A stretch of DNA of 64,000 bases, from NCBI GenBank assembly GCA_019359175.1, contig JAHHHU010000017.1:1-64000 (forward strand), given 5' to 3'. Source of the DNA: Phormidium tanganyikae FI6-MK23 (GTDB lineage Bacteria; Cyanobacteriota; Cyanobacteriia; Leptolyngbyales; Leptolyngbyaceae). The position numbers were made by a program, and so were the translations under genes. Of the stretch, positions 26,883 to 36,073 are shown one piece after another (the stretch's first letter is position 1; every line of letters begins with the position of its first letter). The notes below the pieces were generated by a model. That model had not been told where the DNA came from. It did not search any database and worked only from the letters and a program-made list of their open reading frames with translations.

Positions 26883-28379
26883 ATGAATCATTTTATTGGA
26901 ATTGATATTGGAACAACGAGTACGAAAGCGATCGCAGTTTCATCCACAGGTGAAGTAAAAGGCATTGCAACCCAAGAATATCCGTTACTTTCTCCACAGC
27001 CTCGATTTGCTGAACAAGATCCGACCGTTATTTTCTCAGCAGTTCTGCAAGCAGTGCGAGAAGCAATACAGCAAGCTAATTTATCAAGTCGAGACATTGC
27101 TGCTGTTGGATGTAGCTCTGCAATGCACAGCCTAATTGTGATGGGTGCGGATCATATTCTTTTAAGTCAAAGTATTACTTGGGCGGATGGTCGGAGTGTT
27201 GCTCAAGCTGAAGCCCTAAAACAAAGCCCAGACGGGATGCAGATTTATCAAAACACAGGAACACCCGTGCATCCGATGTCGCCTTTAACGAAGTTGCTTT
27301 GGATGCGAGAGTGTGACTCAGAGCGATTTAACAAAGCTGCTAAGTTCATTTCGATCAAAGAGTATGTTTTGTACCAGTTATTCGAGCAATATGTTGTAGA
27401 TTACTCGATCGCATCTGCAACCGGATTGTTGAATCTTAGAACATTGAATTGGGATGAGAATGCTTTAGAACTTGTACAAATTCGAGTGGATCAACTAAGT
27501 GAAATAGTTCCGACTACTCATGTTTTGCAGGGAATGAAGCCTAAATATGCAGAGATAATGGGGCTTGATCCAAATGTTCCGTTTGTCGTTGGCGCGAGTG
27601 ATGGTGCATTAGCAAACATTGGAGTGGGCGCGATCGCATCTGATCAGTTGGCGATTACAATCGGAACAAGTAGTGCAGTCCGAAAAGTTGTATCCGAACC
27701 GCTCACTGATGAACAAGCACGAACCTTTTGCTATGCCTTTACCGACAAACAATGGTTGATTGGCGGTGCTTCTAACAATGGTGGGATTGTATTGCGATGG
27801 TTTCGCGATCAGTTTGGACAGCCCGAAATGGAGCAGGGTGGGAATGCTTACGATCTCCTGATTGAATTAGCCGAATCTGTTCCCGCTGGAGCAGAAGGAT
27901 TGTTGTTTTTACCGTTTCTTTCGGGTGAACGTGCGCCGTATTGGAATGCAGATGCACGGGGCGTTTTCTTTGGTGTGTCTTTGCAGCATCAGCGATCGCA
28001 TTTTACCCGCGCTGTTTTGGAAGGAATTTTATTTGCAGCCTATAGCATTACAACCGTCTTGAGTGACTTAACGCAAACAAGTCAAAGCATTCTAGTGTCG
28101 GGTGGTATGGCGCGATCGTCCTTATGGCGACAAATGATGGCGGATGTGTTCGGCATCGAAGTGCTTGCACCAGAAGTGTATGAAGCGAGTGGATTTGGTG
28201 CAGCGGTGCTGGCGATGTATGCAGTGAAGCAGATTGATCAATTGGAAGAGGTACGATCGATGATTCGGATTGGCGATCAACATTCACCAAATTTGCAGCT
28301 ATCCGAGCAGTATCACAAACAATTTGAACGTTATCAGCGAATTTATCAGCAACTAGAACCAGAGTTTTCGAGGGATTGA
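26883..28379 (+). CDS. gntK: FGGY-family gluconokinase
   Basis: Likely phosphorylates gluconate to 6-phosphogluconate, feeding the oxidative pentose phosphate pathway. The 498-residue protein has the phosphate-binding [12 protein letters not shown] (5-16), the substrate region [35 protein letters not shown], and the C-terminal ATPase motif [16 protein letters not shown]. The [16 protein letters not shown] segment is typical of the gluconate-specific subgroup, although xylulokinase-like activity cannot be excluded. I chose ATG 26883. The 3' end overlaps convergent bioF by 34 bp. Confidence 0.85.
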   Translation: MNHFIGIDIGTTSTKAIAVSSTGEVKGIATQEYPLLSPQPRFAEQDPTVIFSAVLQAVREAIQQANLSSRDIAAVGCSSAMHSLIVMGADHILLSQSITWADGRSVAQAEALKQSPDGMQIYQNTGTPVHPMSPLTKLLWMRECDSERFNKAAKFISIKEYVLYQLFEQYVVDYSIASATGLLNLRTLNWDENALELVQIRVDQLSEIVPTTHVLQGMKPKYAEIMGLDPNVPFVVGASDGALANIGVGAIASDQLAITIGTSSAVRKVVSEPLTDEQARTFCYAFTDKQWLIGGASNNGGIVLRWFRDQFGQPEMEQGGNAYDLLIELAESVPAGAEGLLFLPFLSGERAPYWNADARGVFFGVSLQHQRSHFTRAVLEGILFAAYSITTVLSDLTQTSQSILVSGGMARSSLWRQMMADVFGIEVLAPEVYEASGFGAAVLAMYAVKQIDQLEEVRSMIRIGDQHSPNLQLSEQYHKQFERYQRIYQQLEPEFSRD

Positions 28380-29668
28380 ATTAAGCGATCGATCTGGTCT
28401 TTCGTATGAGTTGCCATCACGGTCATACGAATTCGGCTGGTTGGAACTGTGGGCGGACGAATCGCAGGGGCAAAGATACCTTGCTCTTGTAGCGATCGTG
28501 CAGTTTGTAGTGCAGTTTGAACATCGGGTAATTGCCAACAGAGAATCGGAGACTCTGAGGGTAATAAGACACCAGGAGATTCCTCGCTTTGGTTTGGGCG
28601 GCTTCTGCCCCCTAAATCCCCCATTCTGGGGGACTTTGAGAATTGCGGCGTTCTTGGTCTGAAGTCCCCCACTCGTGGGGGATTTAGGGGGCTTGCCGAA
28701 TTCACAATCGGAGTGAGTGGTTTCTGTAGAGTTGAATTTAAAAGCTGTGATTTGAGATAAGTGACATTTTGCCAAAGCTGCGATCGACATTCCGAATCTT
28801 GCTGAACGATCCCAATTGCACATAATGCCGCAGCAGTATCAGCGGGTGATAGTCCCGTCGTGTAGATCCAACTGGGAGCGCGATTTCTCAGTAAATCAAT
28901 TAATGATGCAGAACCAGCAACATATCCGCCCAAACTTCCAAGCGCTTTACTCAAAGTTCCCATTTGTACGAGCGCGCGTCCGGTACAGCCAAAATGCTCA
29001 ACACATCCCGCACCTGTCGCACCCATGACTCCAGTTGCATGAGCTTCATCAACTAACACCATGCACTCAAACTGATCCGCTAAGTCTAGAATTTCAGGCA
29101 GCGGACACAGATCGCCATCCATGCTAAACACTGTATCAGTGAGAATGAGGCATCTTTGAAAGTGCGATCGCTGTTGTTCTAATTTTGTTTGTAAGTCCTG
29201 AATGTCACAGTGCTGATATTCCAAAATCGTTGCACCACTGACAATTGCACCATTCCGTAAGCTCGAATGATTGTATTGATCCGAGAGGATTAGATCGCGT
29301 TTGCCAACTAATGCAGCGATCGTACCCAAGTTCGCTAAATATCCAGAGCTAAATACGATCGCATCTTCGGTTTGTTTGAATTGTGCGATCGCAATTTCTA
29401 GCTCTCGATGCAAAGCTCGATGTCCCGTAAGCAATCTTGATCCAGTGCTACCCGTTCCGTATTGTTGAGTTGCTTCAATTGCAGCATTGATTAAGCGATC
29501 GTCTGTTGCTAATCCTAAATAATCATTACTGGCGAAGTTTAGATAAGTGCGATCGCCAATTTGAACCACTGCACCGGGGCGATCGATGGTTTTTGTCGAT
29601 CGATGCCAGCCTGCTCGGTTGATCGCGCTTAACGATTGTTCAATCCAAGCATAAGGATCATTCTTCAT
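28346..29668 (-). CDS. bioF: 8-amino-7-oxononanoate synthase with an in-frame repeat-derived insertion
   Basis: PLP enzyme joining pimeloyl thioester and alanine in biotin synthesis. The start at 29668 overlaps the stop of the preceding small gene (ATGAAGAATGA), giving 440 residues; relatives are around 385. Family motifs are present: [31 protein letters not shown] and the PLP lysine in [12 protein letters not shown]. Residues of about 320-355 ([13 protein letters not shown], then [13 protein letters not shown]) are the translation of MITE-like copy 4, after which the family sequence resumes ([10 protein letters not shown]). Whether the enzyme is active is not known. The gene overlaps gluconokinase by 34 bp. 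Confidence 0.9.
   Translation of the reverse strand: MKNDPYAWIEQSLSAINRAGWHRSTKTIDRPGAVVQIGDRTYLNFASNDYLGLATDDRLINAAIEATQQYGTGSTGSRLLTGHRALHRELEIAIAQFKQTEDAIVFSSGYLANLGTIAALVGKRDLILSDQYNHSSLRNGAIVSGATILEYQHCDIQDLQTKLEQQRSHFQRCLILTDTVFSMDGDLCPLPEILDLADQFECMVLVDEAHATGVMGATGAGCVEHFGCTGRALVQMGTLSKALGSLGGYVAGSASLIDLLRNRAPSWIYTTGLSPADTAAALCAIGIVQQDSECRSQLWQNVTYLKSQLLNSTLQKPLTPIVNSASPLNPPRVGDFRPRTPQFSKSPRMGDLGGRSRPNQSEESPGVLLPSESPILCWQLPDVQTALQTARSLQEQGIFAPAIRPPTVPTSRIRMTVMATHTKDQIDRLIQSLENSGSSC
28585..28700. mobile_element. MITE-like palindromic element, copy 4, inside bioF
   Basis: The core is 28607-28692, from GCCCCCTAAATCCCCC to GGGGGATTTAGGGGGC, with the inner ACTTTGA arm. The left shoulder (from about 28585) is CGCTTTGGTTTGGGCGGCTTCT, as in copies 2 and 3. 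The outermost ends are not recognisable, so the boundaries are approximate. All of it is read in frame as part of bioF. Confidence 0.75.
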
Positions 29669-29873
29669 CCGGTTGTTCGCGAATTTCTGCACTCTTACCC
29701 CTCACTGGAGGTAATCTATCGACTAAACCCATTTCAAAAGCAACATCGGGAAGGTCACCTGCAATGTAGCGACCCGGTTGATAAACTCTTCCAGGCGTAA
29801 AGCAAACTTGACGAAGCTGAACCGTCTCAGCGGCGAGAAACATGGCTCTCGACATCCGGCGTTCGATTCCCAT
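29658..29873 (-). CDS. Small hypothetical protein coupled to bioF
   Basis: A 71-residue protein with a basic N-terminus, a middle [30 protein letters not shown], and a charged tail. There is no recognisable family. It overlaps the bioF start (ATGAAGAATGA) and lies 12 bp after another small gene, so all three are almost certainly one operon. Translational coupling suggests a related expression need, though no biotin role can be read from the sequence. Confidence 0.55.
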   Translation of the reverse strand: MGIERRMSRAMFLAAETVQLRQVCFTPGRVYQPGRYIAGDLPDVAFEMGLVDRLPPVRGKSAEIREQPDEE

Positions 29874-29885
29874 AATGCGCGTCTC

Positions 29886-30233
29886 CTAAAGTTGAATTCC
29901 ATTCTGCTGCATATAACTTAGCAACCAGTTTGCCATTGTTGCACGTCGAGTTTTTCGCGGTACGAGTTCATCGACGGTATAACCTGCGAAACCAAGCTGT
30001 TCTTTTAATAGCTGCTTATTTTCTGGTGGAATCGATCGCGTTAATTTCACTACGGCAGGACGACTTTCGATGAAATTTGGCGGTTCAGGATATGCCTCTA
30101 ACCAGTTTGAATCAACGGTTTTATTGTCATAACCGAGGTAATAGCAAACCAAACGATTGACGATCGCATCATCGATCGTATCTTTAAGAATCGCCCAAAT
30201 GGTGTCGGAATTTAACGGCGGTAAGTCAGTCAT
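29886..30233 (-). CDS. Hypothetical protein, first gene of the bioF operon
   Basis: A 115-residue soluble protein with no signal peptide. The N-terminal half is helical (NSDTIWAILKDTIDDAIVNRLVCYYLGY). The C-terminal part has SRPAVVKLTRSIPPENKQLLKEQLGFAGYTVDELVPRKTRRATMANWLLSYM. I do not recognise the family. It is 12 bp upstream of the small gene that overlaps bioF. Confidence 0.6.
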   Translation of the reverse strand: MTDLPPLNSDTIWAILKDTIDDAIVNRLVCYYLGYDNKTVDSNWLEAYPEPPNFIESRPAVVKLTRSIPPENKQLLKEQLGFAGYTVDELVPRKTRRATMANWLLSYMQQNGIQL

Positions 30234-30288
30234 AGCAATTATTCTGCGGGCGGAAGTTCTTCGGGTTTCTTTTCTTACAGCACTCTGA

Positions 30289-31137
30289 TCATCGAACCGT
30301 TTGAACGAATTTCTGAATCGCTTCTAAGTGTTCAATTGTAAATTCTGCATCGTTGTGATTTGCGCCGCGAATAAATAATAATTGTTTCGGAGTGGGAGTT
30401 GCATCATACAAAGCTTGACTCATCGCAGGCGGAATCAAAGTATCAGCATCACCGTGAAAGTACAGCACGGGCATTTTGAGCGATTTTACTTTGTCGATCG
30501 AGTTAAATCGCTGCGTCAAAATAATCTCCAACGGAAACAACCGAAAATATTTCTGCCGCACCGCCATTTCTTTCATCGATGTGAAAGAGCTTTGAACAAT
30601 TAGCGCTCTTGCATCAGGGTGTTTGGCTGCAAGGTCGATCGCGACTGCGCCTCCGATCGAGTAACCGTAAATCGTGATTTGATTCGGTGAAATTTTGCGA
30701 TCGTTAATCAAATAGTTCCAACCCGTTTGAGCATCTTCGTAAACTTGCGATTCAGAAGGAAATCCGCCTTCACTTTTGCCATATCCCCGATAGCTAATCA
30801 CCAGCACCGAAAACCCAAGCTGATGAATTCGATTCATTTGATCAACGCCGCCCAACGTGCCGCCGTTACCGTGAAAATAAAGCACGGTTCCTAAGTTCGG
30901 ATCTTTGCCCGGAAGCCACCAACCATGAATTCGCTCGGTTTTACCCAACCAAGTTTTCACTGGAAGCCAAACTTCTTGAGCCGATAAACCTAAATCGGCA
31001 GGCGTTTTGTAAATCGTGTGCGTGGGAAAGAAGATAAACCGCGACTGTATGAGAAACAGCACGAAACACACGATCGCATAAATGCGAAGCACCATGAATA
31101 GAGGCTTCCAAAGCCATTTTGCGCCAAATTTCATCAT
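30289..31137 (-). CDS. Alpha/beta hydrolase (Bem46/YfhR-like)
   Basis: A 282-residue hydrolase with an N-terminal signal anchor (about 10-30), oxyanion FHGNGGTLGG, nucleophile GYSIGG, acid FHGDADTLIPP and catalytic His in RGANHND. The substrate is unknown. The gene starts with ATGATGA that overlaps the stop of the small upstream gene, linking it translationally to a hicAB module. There is no terminator between them. Confidence 0.88.
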   Translation of the reverse strand: MMKFGAKWLWKPLFMVLRIYAIVCFVLFLIQSRFIFFPTHTIYKTPADLGLSAQEVWLPVKTWLGKTERIHGWWLPGKDPNLGTVLYFHGNGGTLGGVDQMNRIHQLGFSVLVISYRGYGKSEGGFPSESQVYEDAQTGWNYLINDRKISPNQITIYGYSIGGAVAIDLAAKHPDARALIVQSSFTSMKEMAVRQKYFRLFPLEIILTQRFNSIDKVKSLKMPVLYFHGDADTLIPPAMSQALYDATPTPKQLLFIRGANHNDAEFTIEHLEAIQKFVQTVR

Positions 31138-31352
31138 GATTCAGAGTTTCGATTTGAGCGATCGCGAATCCGCTGCCGCAAGCGCTCAACAATTCTAGGA
31201 GTTAATTCCGCTTCTGGTTCAACTTGTTCGCGCTGACCCAAAATTACTTCAGCCTCTTTAAAAGAAGCAGGTCGCAACCGCTGACGTAAAGCGATAAATG
31301 ATTGCTTTTGCCGCGCGATCTCTACTTGGGAAACTTGCGTTAGTTGGCTCAT
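31134..31352 (-). CDS. Small helical hypothetical protein between hicB and hydrolase
   Basis: Starting at ATG 31352 (GGAGG ribosome site) the protein has 72 residues, strongly charged and helical: RQKQSFIALRQRLRPASFKEAEVI and TPRIVERLRQRIRDRSN. No family is recognised. Its stop overlaps the start codon of the hydrolase gene and it follows hicB by 19 bp. Confidence 0.55.
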   Translation of the reverse strand: MSQLTQVSQVEIARQKQSFIALRQRLRPASFKEAEVILGQREQVEPEAELTPRIVERLRQRIRDRSNRNSES

Positions 31353-31371
31353 CTGTGTTTCCTCCAACAGT

Positions 31372-31584
31372 CTAAGCAAAAAGCAATCGACCTTTAGGTT
31401 CTGGAATCGGTCGTCCTAGCTCTTGCGCTGTGGTAATCCATTGCTGAATGATGACTTCAACATTTTGCACAGCCTCCTGATAGGTTTCGCCATCTGCGGC
31501 ACAACCTGGCAGTTCGGGCACTTCAACAATGAAAGCCTGATCGATTTCACTCCAATAGATGATGAGTTCATACCGAATCTTCAT
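31372..31584 (-). CDS. hicB: HicB-family antitoxin
   Basis: A 70-residue protein with the degenerate RNase-H-like HicB fold: MKIRYELIIYWSEIDQAFIVEVPELPGCAADGETYQEAVQNVEVIIQQWI. In known systems HicB neutralises the HicA mRNA interferase and represses the operon. It lacks the C-terminal DNA-binding extension of long HicB forms. The GGAGGAG site before ATG 31584 fixes the start. It overlaps hicA by 17 bp. Confidence 0.85.
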   Translation of the reverse strand: MKIRYELIIYWSEIDQAFIVEVPELPGCAADGETYQEAVQNVEVIIQQWITTAQELGRPIPEPKGRLLFA

Positions 31585-31834
31585 CTTCTCCTCCAAGTTG
31601 GTATCTCAAAATGATGTTGCGAACTTGTTTAACCTGATATGGCTTAGCTTTTCCTTGTTTGGGCTGAAGATTTAAGATATCTTCGATTCCCTCTTTAGAG
31701 AAGATGTGATGGCTGCCTTGAATGCGTTTTTCAAACCCCAAATTCACGAGAAGCTGACATAGGGGTTCAAAGGCAATATTAGCATCAGAGGTTCCCAACA
31801 GAATTTTGACCAACAGTTTATCTTGACGGCTCAC
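31568..31834 (-). CDS. hicA: HicA-family toxin (predicted mRNA interferase)
   Basis: An 88-residue protein from a GTG at 31834. It has the double-stranded RNA-binding-like fold of HicA, with LCQLLVNLGFEKRIQGSHHIFSKEGIEDILNLQP, including the His in GSHH that is catalytic in the family, and QVRNIILRYQL at the end. It overlaps hicB, the typical toxin-first order. Activity is predicted only. Confidence 0.82.
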   Translation of the reverse strand: MSRQDKLLVKILLGTSDANIAFEPLCQLLVNLGFEKRIQGSHHIFSKEGIEDILNLQPKQGKAKPYQVKQVRNIILRYQLGGEDEDSV

Positions 31835-31915
31835 TCGGTCTTCTTTTCACCCCATACGCTAATTTCAAAAACACTCACAGCCAACAAGTTTTATCTACAT
31901 CGACCTGGAGTGCAT

Positions 31916-33088
31916 CTATAGCTTTGATTTAACGAAGGTGGCTAAACGATCGATGCCTTTCTCGATCGTTGCCATATCGGTCGCGTAGGACAATCGAATA
32001 TGATCATCTGCATCAAACGCAATCCCCGGAATCGCAGCGACTTCTTGTTCTGTCAACAATCCATCACAAAACTCTAGCGAAGTCATCCCAAGTTTACTGA
32101 TATCGATCATCAGATAGAATGCGCCATCCGGTTTAATACAACTCAAGCCTGGAATTGCACAAACGAGATCAAAAATTGCTTGTCGTCGTTCTGCAAAAGC
32201 TTGACGCATGATCTCAACCGATTCGTTCGATCGAGGATCTTCGTACGCTGCGATCGCGCCATATTGAGCAAAGGTACAGACATTCGAGGTGCTGTGTCCC
32301 TGAATCTTACTTGCTGCTTTGATCAGATCAACATTGCCCACCAAATAACCGACGCGCCAGCCGGTCATCGAATACGCTTTGGCAAACCCATGACTGATGA
32401 TTGTGAGATCGAATGCTTCTGGACTCGCTGCCGCAATGCTTAGATGCTCTGCTCCGTCATAGAGTAAGCGTTCGTAAATCTCATCTGAGACGACGTAAAT
32501 TTGTTTCTCGACGATGACTTCTGCGATCGCGCGAATCTCATCGGGCGTGTAAACCATTCCCGTTGGATTTGAAGGTGAATTCAGAATGAACAGCTTTGTT
32601 TTATCGGTGATCGCTTGTCGCAGTTGGTCAGGCGTGATCTTGAATTGAGTCTCTGCGGTCGTTTTAACGACGATCGGAGTTCCGCCTGCGAGTTTCACCA
32701 TTTCGGGATAACTCACCCAATAAGGTGCGGGAATGATCACTTCATCGCCGGGATCGATTAGCACCATCATTAAGTTGTAGAGCGAATGTTTGCCGCCATT
32801 CGTCACGATGATGTTTTCGGGTTGGTAAGTGAGATGATTTTCTCGATGAAGTTTCGATATGATCGCTTCTCTTAAAAGTGGCTCACCTGCCGCCGGGCCG
32901 TAGCGCGTTTTCCCTTGTTTTAAGGCATCGGTTGCGGCTTGTTTGATGTGATCTGGCGTATCGAAGTCAGGTTCACCTGCACTAAAGCTACAGATATCAA
33001 CTCCGTCTCGCTTCATTGCTTTTGCTTTTGCGTCGATCGCAAGGGTCAGAGAAGGCGTAACCTGACTTACTCGTGCTGCCAGTTTCAT
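31916..33088 (-). CDS. aspC: Aspartate aminotransferase, class I
   Basis: PLP enzyme transferring the amino group between aspartate and glutamate. The 390-residue protein has [10 protein letters not shown] (36-45), [19 protein letters not shown] (169-177), SDEIYE (201-206), the Schiff-base Lys in SHGFAKAYS (Lys237) and RLSYAT at the C-terminus, fitting subgroup Ib (thermostable AAT). The gene is single, separated from fba by an inverted repeat. Confidence 0.92.
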   Translation of the reverse strand: MKLAARVSQVTPSLTLAIDAKAKAMKRDGVDICSFSAGEPDFDTPDHIKQAATDALKQGKTRYGPAAGEPLLREAIISKLHRENHLTYQPENIIVTNGGKHSLYNLMMVLIDPGDEVIIPAPYWVSYPEMVKLAGGTPIVVKTTAETQFKITPDQLRQAITDKTKLFILNSPSNPTGMVYTPDEIRAIAEVIVEKQIYVVSDEIYERLLYDGAEHLSIAAASPEAFDLTIISHGFAKAYSMTGWRVGYLVGNVDLIKAASKIQGHSTSNVCTFAQYGAIAAYEDPRSNESVEIMRQAFAERRQAIFDLVCAIPGLSCIKPDGAFYLMIDISKLGMTSLEFCDGLLTEQEVAAIPGIAFDADDHIRLSYATDMATIEKGIDRLATFVKSKL

Positions 33089-33122
33089 GTCAATATTCAG
33101 AACGTGAAGGTTAAGTCGGGAA

Positions 33123-33162
33123 TCACAATAGAATCCCCATCGGGATTTAGATTCTATCGTGA
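33123..33162. repeat. Imperfect palindrome between fba and aspC
   Basis: TCACAATAGAATC (33123-33135) and GATTCTATCGTGA (33150-33162) are complementary at 12 of 13 positions with a 14-base loop that contains CCCATCGGG. There is no U tract on either strand. It could be a 3' stem of the fba transcript or an operator before aspC. Confidence 0.6.
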
Positions 33163-33198
33163 TCCCCGAAAATTAAACCCTAAGTTTTAACCGAACTT

Positions 33199-34281
33199 TT
33201 ACGCGATCGTAATCTCGGACGATAAGTAAACATCCTGAATCGCATGAAACAATTTCACGCCATCCTCAAACGGTCGCTGAAATGTCTTTCTTCCCGAAAT
33301 CAGTCCCGTTCCTCCCGCGCGCTTGTTCACAACCGCTGTCCGAATCGCTTCGGCAAAATCATTCTTGCCCGATGCACCTCCAGAATTGATCAATCCCGCA
33401 CGTCCGGCGTAACAATTGAGCAACTGATAGCGAGTTAAATCGATCGGGTGGTCAGTCGTCAATTCGCTATAGACTTTTGGATCGGTTTTGCCGTAGCTTT
33501 CTCCAGTTGCTTTCGCTACTGCACCGTAACCGTTATTGATCTCAGGAAGTTTTTGCTTAATAATGTCAGCTTCGATCGTCACTCCTAAGTGATTCGCCTG
33601 CCCGGTCAAATCTGCCGCGAGGTGATAGTCTTTGTCTTGCTTAAACGCATTATTCCGTAGATAGCACCAAAGAATCGTCGCCATGCCGTATTCATGTGCG
33701 AGGGCAAATGCTTGACTGACTTCCTGAATTTGGCGCGTCGAGTTTTCTGATCCAAAATAAATCGTGGCTCCAACCGCAACCGCTCCCAGATTCCAAGCTT
33801 GCTCGACCGAGGCAAACATCACCTGATCGTATTGATTCGGAAAGGTGAGAAGCTCATTGTGATTGAGCTTGACGATGAACGGAATCTTGTGAGCATATTT
33901 GCGCGAAACGCTGCCTAGAACGCCGAGCGTAGTCGCAACTGCATTACAGCCCCCTTCGATCGCTAATTTGATAATATTCTCGCTATCAAAATAGATCGGA
34001 TTTGGAGCAAACGAAGCGCCTGCCGAATGTTCAATCCCTTGATCCACCGGCAAGATCGAAATATATCCAGTATTTGCCAAGCGTCCGAACGAATAAAGCT
34101 GGCGCAAACTCCGAAGCACTTGAGGAGAGCGATCGCTTTGTACGAAAATACGATCGAGAAAATCCGGTCCCGGCAAATGGAGTAAGTCTTGAGAAACTTT
34201 GGCTTTGTGGGTCAGCAAATCTTCGCCTTCATCGCCCAACCAAGATGTCACGGACTGAGGCGCAGAGAGTGTAGCGGTCAT
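33199..34281 (-). CDS. Fructose-bisphosphate aldolase, class I (FbaB/DhnA type)
   Basis: Schiff-base aldolase of 360 residues for glycolysis and the Calvin cycle. Characteristic stretches are [61 protein letters not shown] and [12 protein letters not shown]. The ATG at 34281 has a GAGGAAA ribosome site; a longer frame to 34329 lacks support. Cyanobacteria usually also have a class II enzyme as the main aldolase, so this may be accessory. Confidence 0.9.
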   Translation of the reverse strand: MTATLSAPQSVTSWLGDEGEDLLTHKAKVSQDLLHLPGPDFLDRIFVQSDRSPQVLRSLRQLYSFGRLANTGYISILPVDQGIEHSAGASFAPNPIYFDSENIIKLAIEGGCNAVATTLGVLGSVSRKYAHKIPFIVKLNHNELLTFPNQYDQVMFASVEQAWNLGAVAVGATIYFGSENSTRQIQEVSQAFALAHEYGMATILWCYLRNNAFKQDKDYHLAADLTGQANHLGVTIEADIIKQKLPEINNGYGAVAKATGESYGKTDPKVYSELTTDHPIDLTRYQLLNCYAGRAGLINSGGASGKNDFAEAIRTAVVNKRAGGTGLISGRKTFQRPFEDGVKLFHAIQDVYLSSEITIA

Positions 34282-34357
34282 CGCAGTTTCCTCAATACTG
34301 TTCCCATTTACTCTAACGTTTTGGCTCAAAATGGCTTATGTCTGTAAGAGTATTTTT

Positions 34358-34723
34358 ATGCGAATTCAAAAGGCTTGGGTGACGATCGCGGCGGTTCAGT
34401 TTAATCGATCGGTGCAGTTTTATCGCCATTTATTCCAGCAAGAACCGCAAGTTTTCGCGCCTCAGAAGTATGCCGAGTTCGAGACGTTTGGGATTCGATT
34501 GGGAATTTATCGCCCGACTGCGGAAGAGTCGCCAGAGAAAGCGCCGATTACATTATTTCCAGCGGTGAGTTTGTGTGTGCAGATTGAGAATTTGGAAAGT
34601 TCGATCGAACATCTCGATCGAGTCGATGCCTATGTGGGTGAGATTCGATCGGTTTCTCATGGACGAGAGGCATATGCTTACGATCCCGATGGCAATCGCA
34701 TTATTTTATATGAGCCAGCTTGA
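34358..34723 (+). CDS. VOC/glyoxalase superfamily protein
   Basis: A 121-residue protein with the vicinal-oxygen-chelate fold of two beta-alpha-beta-beta-beta units: VTIAAVQFNRSVQFYRHLFQ at the start and AYAYDPDGNRIILYEP at the end, the usual second-metal strand. The substrate cannot be told. It starts 77 bp from fba on the opposite strand. Its stop runs directly into a region of 21-bp tandem repeats. Confidence 0.8.
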   Translation: MRIQKAWVTIAAVQFNRSVQFYRHLFQQEPQVFAPQKYAEFETFGIRLGIYRPTAEESPEKAPITLFPAVSLCVQIENLESSIEHLDRVDAYVGEIRSVSHGREAYAYDPDGNRIILYEPA

Positions 34724-34742
34724 GTGACAGATACCATTTCAT

Positions 34743-34910
34743 TTTGGGATGTCCATTTGTCGTTTTGAGACATCCATTTTCGATTTCGGAATGTCCGTTT
34801 TCAATTTTGGGATGTCTATCTGTTGTTTTAAGACATCCATTTTTGATTTTGGGATACCCATTTTTGATTTCGGGATATTCATTTGCTGCTTCAAGACATT
34901 TGATTTTTGA
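34743..34910. repeat. 21-bp tandem repeat array with alternating complementary units
   Basis: Eight adjacent 21-bp units (34743, 34764, 34785, 34806, 34827, 34848, 34869, 34890; the last is degenerate). Units carry either GGGATGTCC-like or GACATCC-like centres, and these two forms are complementary. Units 1-3 and 4-6 match as a 63-bp higher-order repeat. There are no spacers, so it is not a CRISPR array. An 85-codon open frame runs through it only because 21 is a multiple of three. Confidence 0.85.
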
Positions 34911-35057
34911 TTTCTCTACGTATACACGGACAAATATGCAGAAACAACGCGAAATATTTAACTTTCAGACTCAATAAATAAATAGAAATACGAATCTCAT
35001 TGAGGAGAAAGCGGAATTAGCTTAGAGAAAACTTAAATCAATTGGGGCAACACTCCT

Positions 35058-35477
35058 ATGGCACTGAAAACACGCGGCTCTTCTGCGATCGACAAAGCAC
35101 AACGACGGTTAGCTTTGCTCAAATCGATCAATGAACATCTCGATCTCGGCTACGGGTTAACAACCGACAACTACGCTGGACTGACGGAACAAGCTCGCAC
35201 ATCGCTGGAAATGTACAATACGCTTTTGTCGAGAGTCGATGAAGCCCGCACGAATCTGGAACAAACCGAGAAAGCCCTTTCCGAAATGTCGGAACGAATG
35301 TTGAGCGGAGTTGCTACCAAATACGGTAAATCCAGCATCGAATACAGCAAAGCAGGCGGCTCAAATCGCAAGCGATCGAAAGCTGCTCCTCAACCTTCAG
35401 CCGAAGCACTACCGACGCTGACCGTTGAAAAGAATGGCTCGAAATCTGTTAATGGTCAGTCGGTTTCGACGAATTAA
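35058..35477 (+). CDS. Hypothetical helical protein
   Basis: A 139-residue protein with a helical N-terminal domain (about 1-85: KAQRRLALLKSINEHLDLGYG, TLLSRVDEARTNLEQTEKALSEMSERML) and a basic, Ser/Lys/Pro-rich tail that is probably disordered. No family is recognised. A strong terminator 23 bases after the stop confirms an independent unit. Confidence 0.65.
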   Translation: MALKTRGSSAIDKAQRRLALLKSINEHLDLGYGLTTDNYAGLTEQARTSLEMYNTLLSRVDEARTNLEQTEKALSEMSERMLSGVATKYGKSSIEYSKAGGSNRKRSKAAPQPSAEALPTLTVEKNGSKSVNGQSVSTN

Positions 35478-35500
35478 CCACATCACAACTCACGATCGCG

Positions 35501-35534
35501 AAAGAGGCATGGGGTAATCCTGTGCCTCTTTTAA
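35501..35534 (+). terminator. Rho-independent terminator
   Basis: AAAGAGGCA (35501-35509) pairs with TGCCTCTTT (35523-35531) and runs into a short T tract (TCTTTTAATTT). Confidence 0.88.
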
Positions 35535-35632
35535 TTTGATTTTGAGACGTTAAGATAAAAACCAGAGAGTCGCTTCGGAAACAAAGGTAAGTCTGTAGTT
35601 TCTCTGAGTATTATTGTTCGGTGGAGTCGCTT

Positions 35633-35788
35633 ATGTCAGAGATTAGAATCACGATCGAAGGAAAAGGCGCGATCGTTGCCGCAGATGCGTTGGTGAATCT
35701 ACCAGGAGTTTCAGGAAGTTGGGCAACTTCGGAAGAGGTGAAACGAGATGGAGCGCTCGAAGTGAGTGCAACTGATCCGCGTTCCTAA
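35633..35788 (+). CDS. Short protein resembling the start of an effector-associated protein
   Basis: A 51-residue open frame: MSEIRITIEGKGAIVAADAL, then VNLPGVSGSWATSEEVKR and a short tail. This resembles, from memory, the N-terminal lead of cyanobacterial proteins associated with effector/CHAT conflict systems, which continue into membrane segments; here the frame stops at codon 52. It may be a truncated remnant or a small protein in its own right. It sits just upstream of a toxin-antitoxin pair. Confidence 0.5.
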   Translation: MSEIRITIEGKGAIVAADALVNLPGVSGSWATSEEVKRDGALEVSATDPRS

Positions 35789-35851
35789 GTCACTGTTTGA
35801 ACTGGTTACAATCACAGCAATAGTTCTACTGTTTTACTTCAAGAAATCAAA

Positions 35852-36073
35852 ATGACAGATCGAGAACAACTCCTACACGAAATTGCTCAAGCTCCTGATG
35901 ATTTGATTCAGGAACTTGTGGCGTTTTTATCTACTGCGAAAGCGCGACGGAATGCTGCGCCTGTCTCTGGTAAACGTCGATCGCCTTCCGCTGCGGTTGT
36001 CGGAAAAGGAGAAACGCTTGGCGATCTAGTCAGTCCAATTGTTGACGAGCAAGAGTGGGAATGCCTGAAGTAA
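35852..36073 (+). CDS. Antitoxin-like small protein (VapB-type partner)
   Basis: A 73-residue protein with a helical N-terminus (REQLLHEIAQAPDDLIQELVAFLSTAKAR, the DUF2281-like opening) and a basic middle KRRSPSAAVVGKG. It overlaps the downstream PIN-domain gene by 13 bp, the usual antitoxin-first arrangement. DNA-binding activity is assumed from position only. Confidence 0.6.
   Translation: MTDREQLLHEIAQAPDDLIQELVAFLSTAKARRNAAPVSGKRRSPSAAVVGKGETLGDLVSPIVDEQEWECLK

Noticed and set aside
28541-28713. AATCGGAG on both sides of copy 4 as a target duplication
   Set aside because: The 8-bp match (28544-28551 and 28706-28713) is not at the element's recognisable ends and is explainable by chance.
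34743-34910. A CRISPR array
   Set aside because: Units are 21 bp, adjacent and degenerate with no spacers, and no cas gene is in the window.
34720-34977. An 85-codon plus-strand frame across the 21-bp tandem array
   Set aside because: It is open only because each unit is seven codons long; composition is low-complexity and there is no ribosome site.
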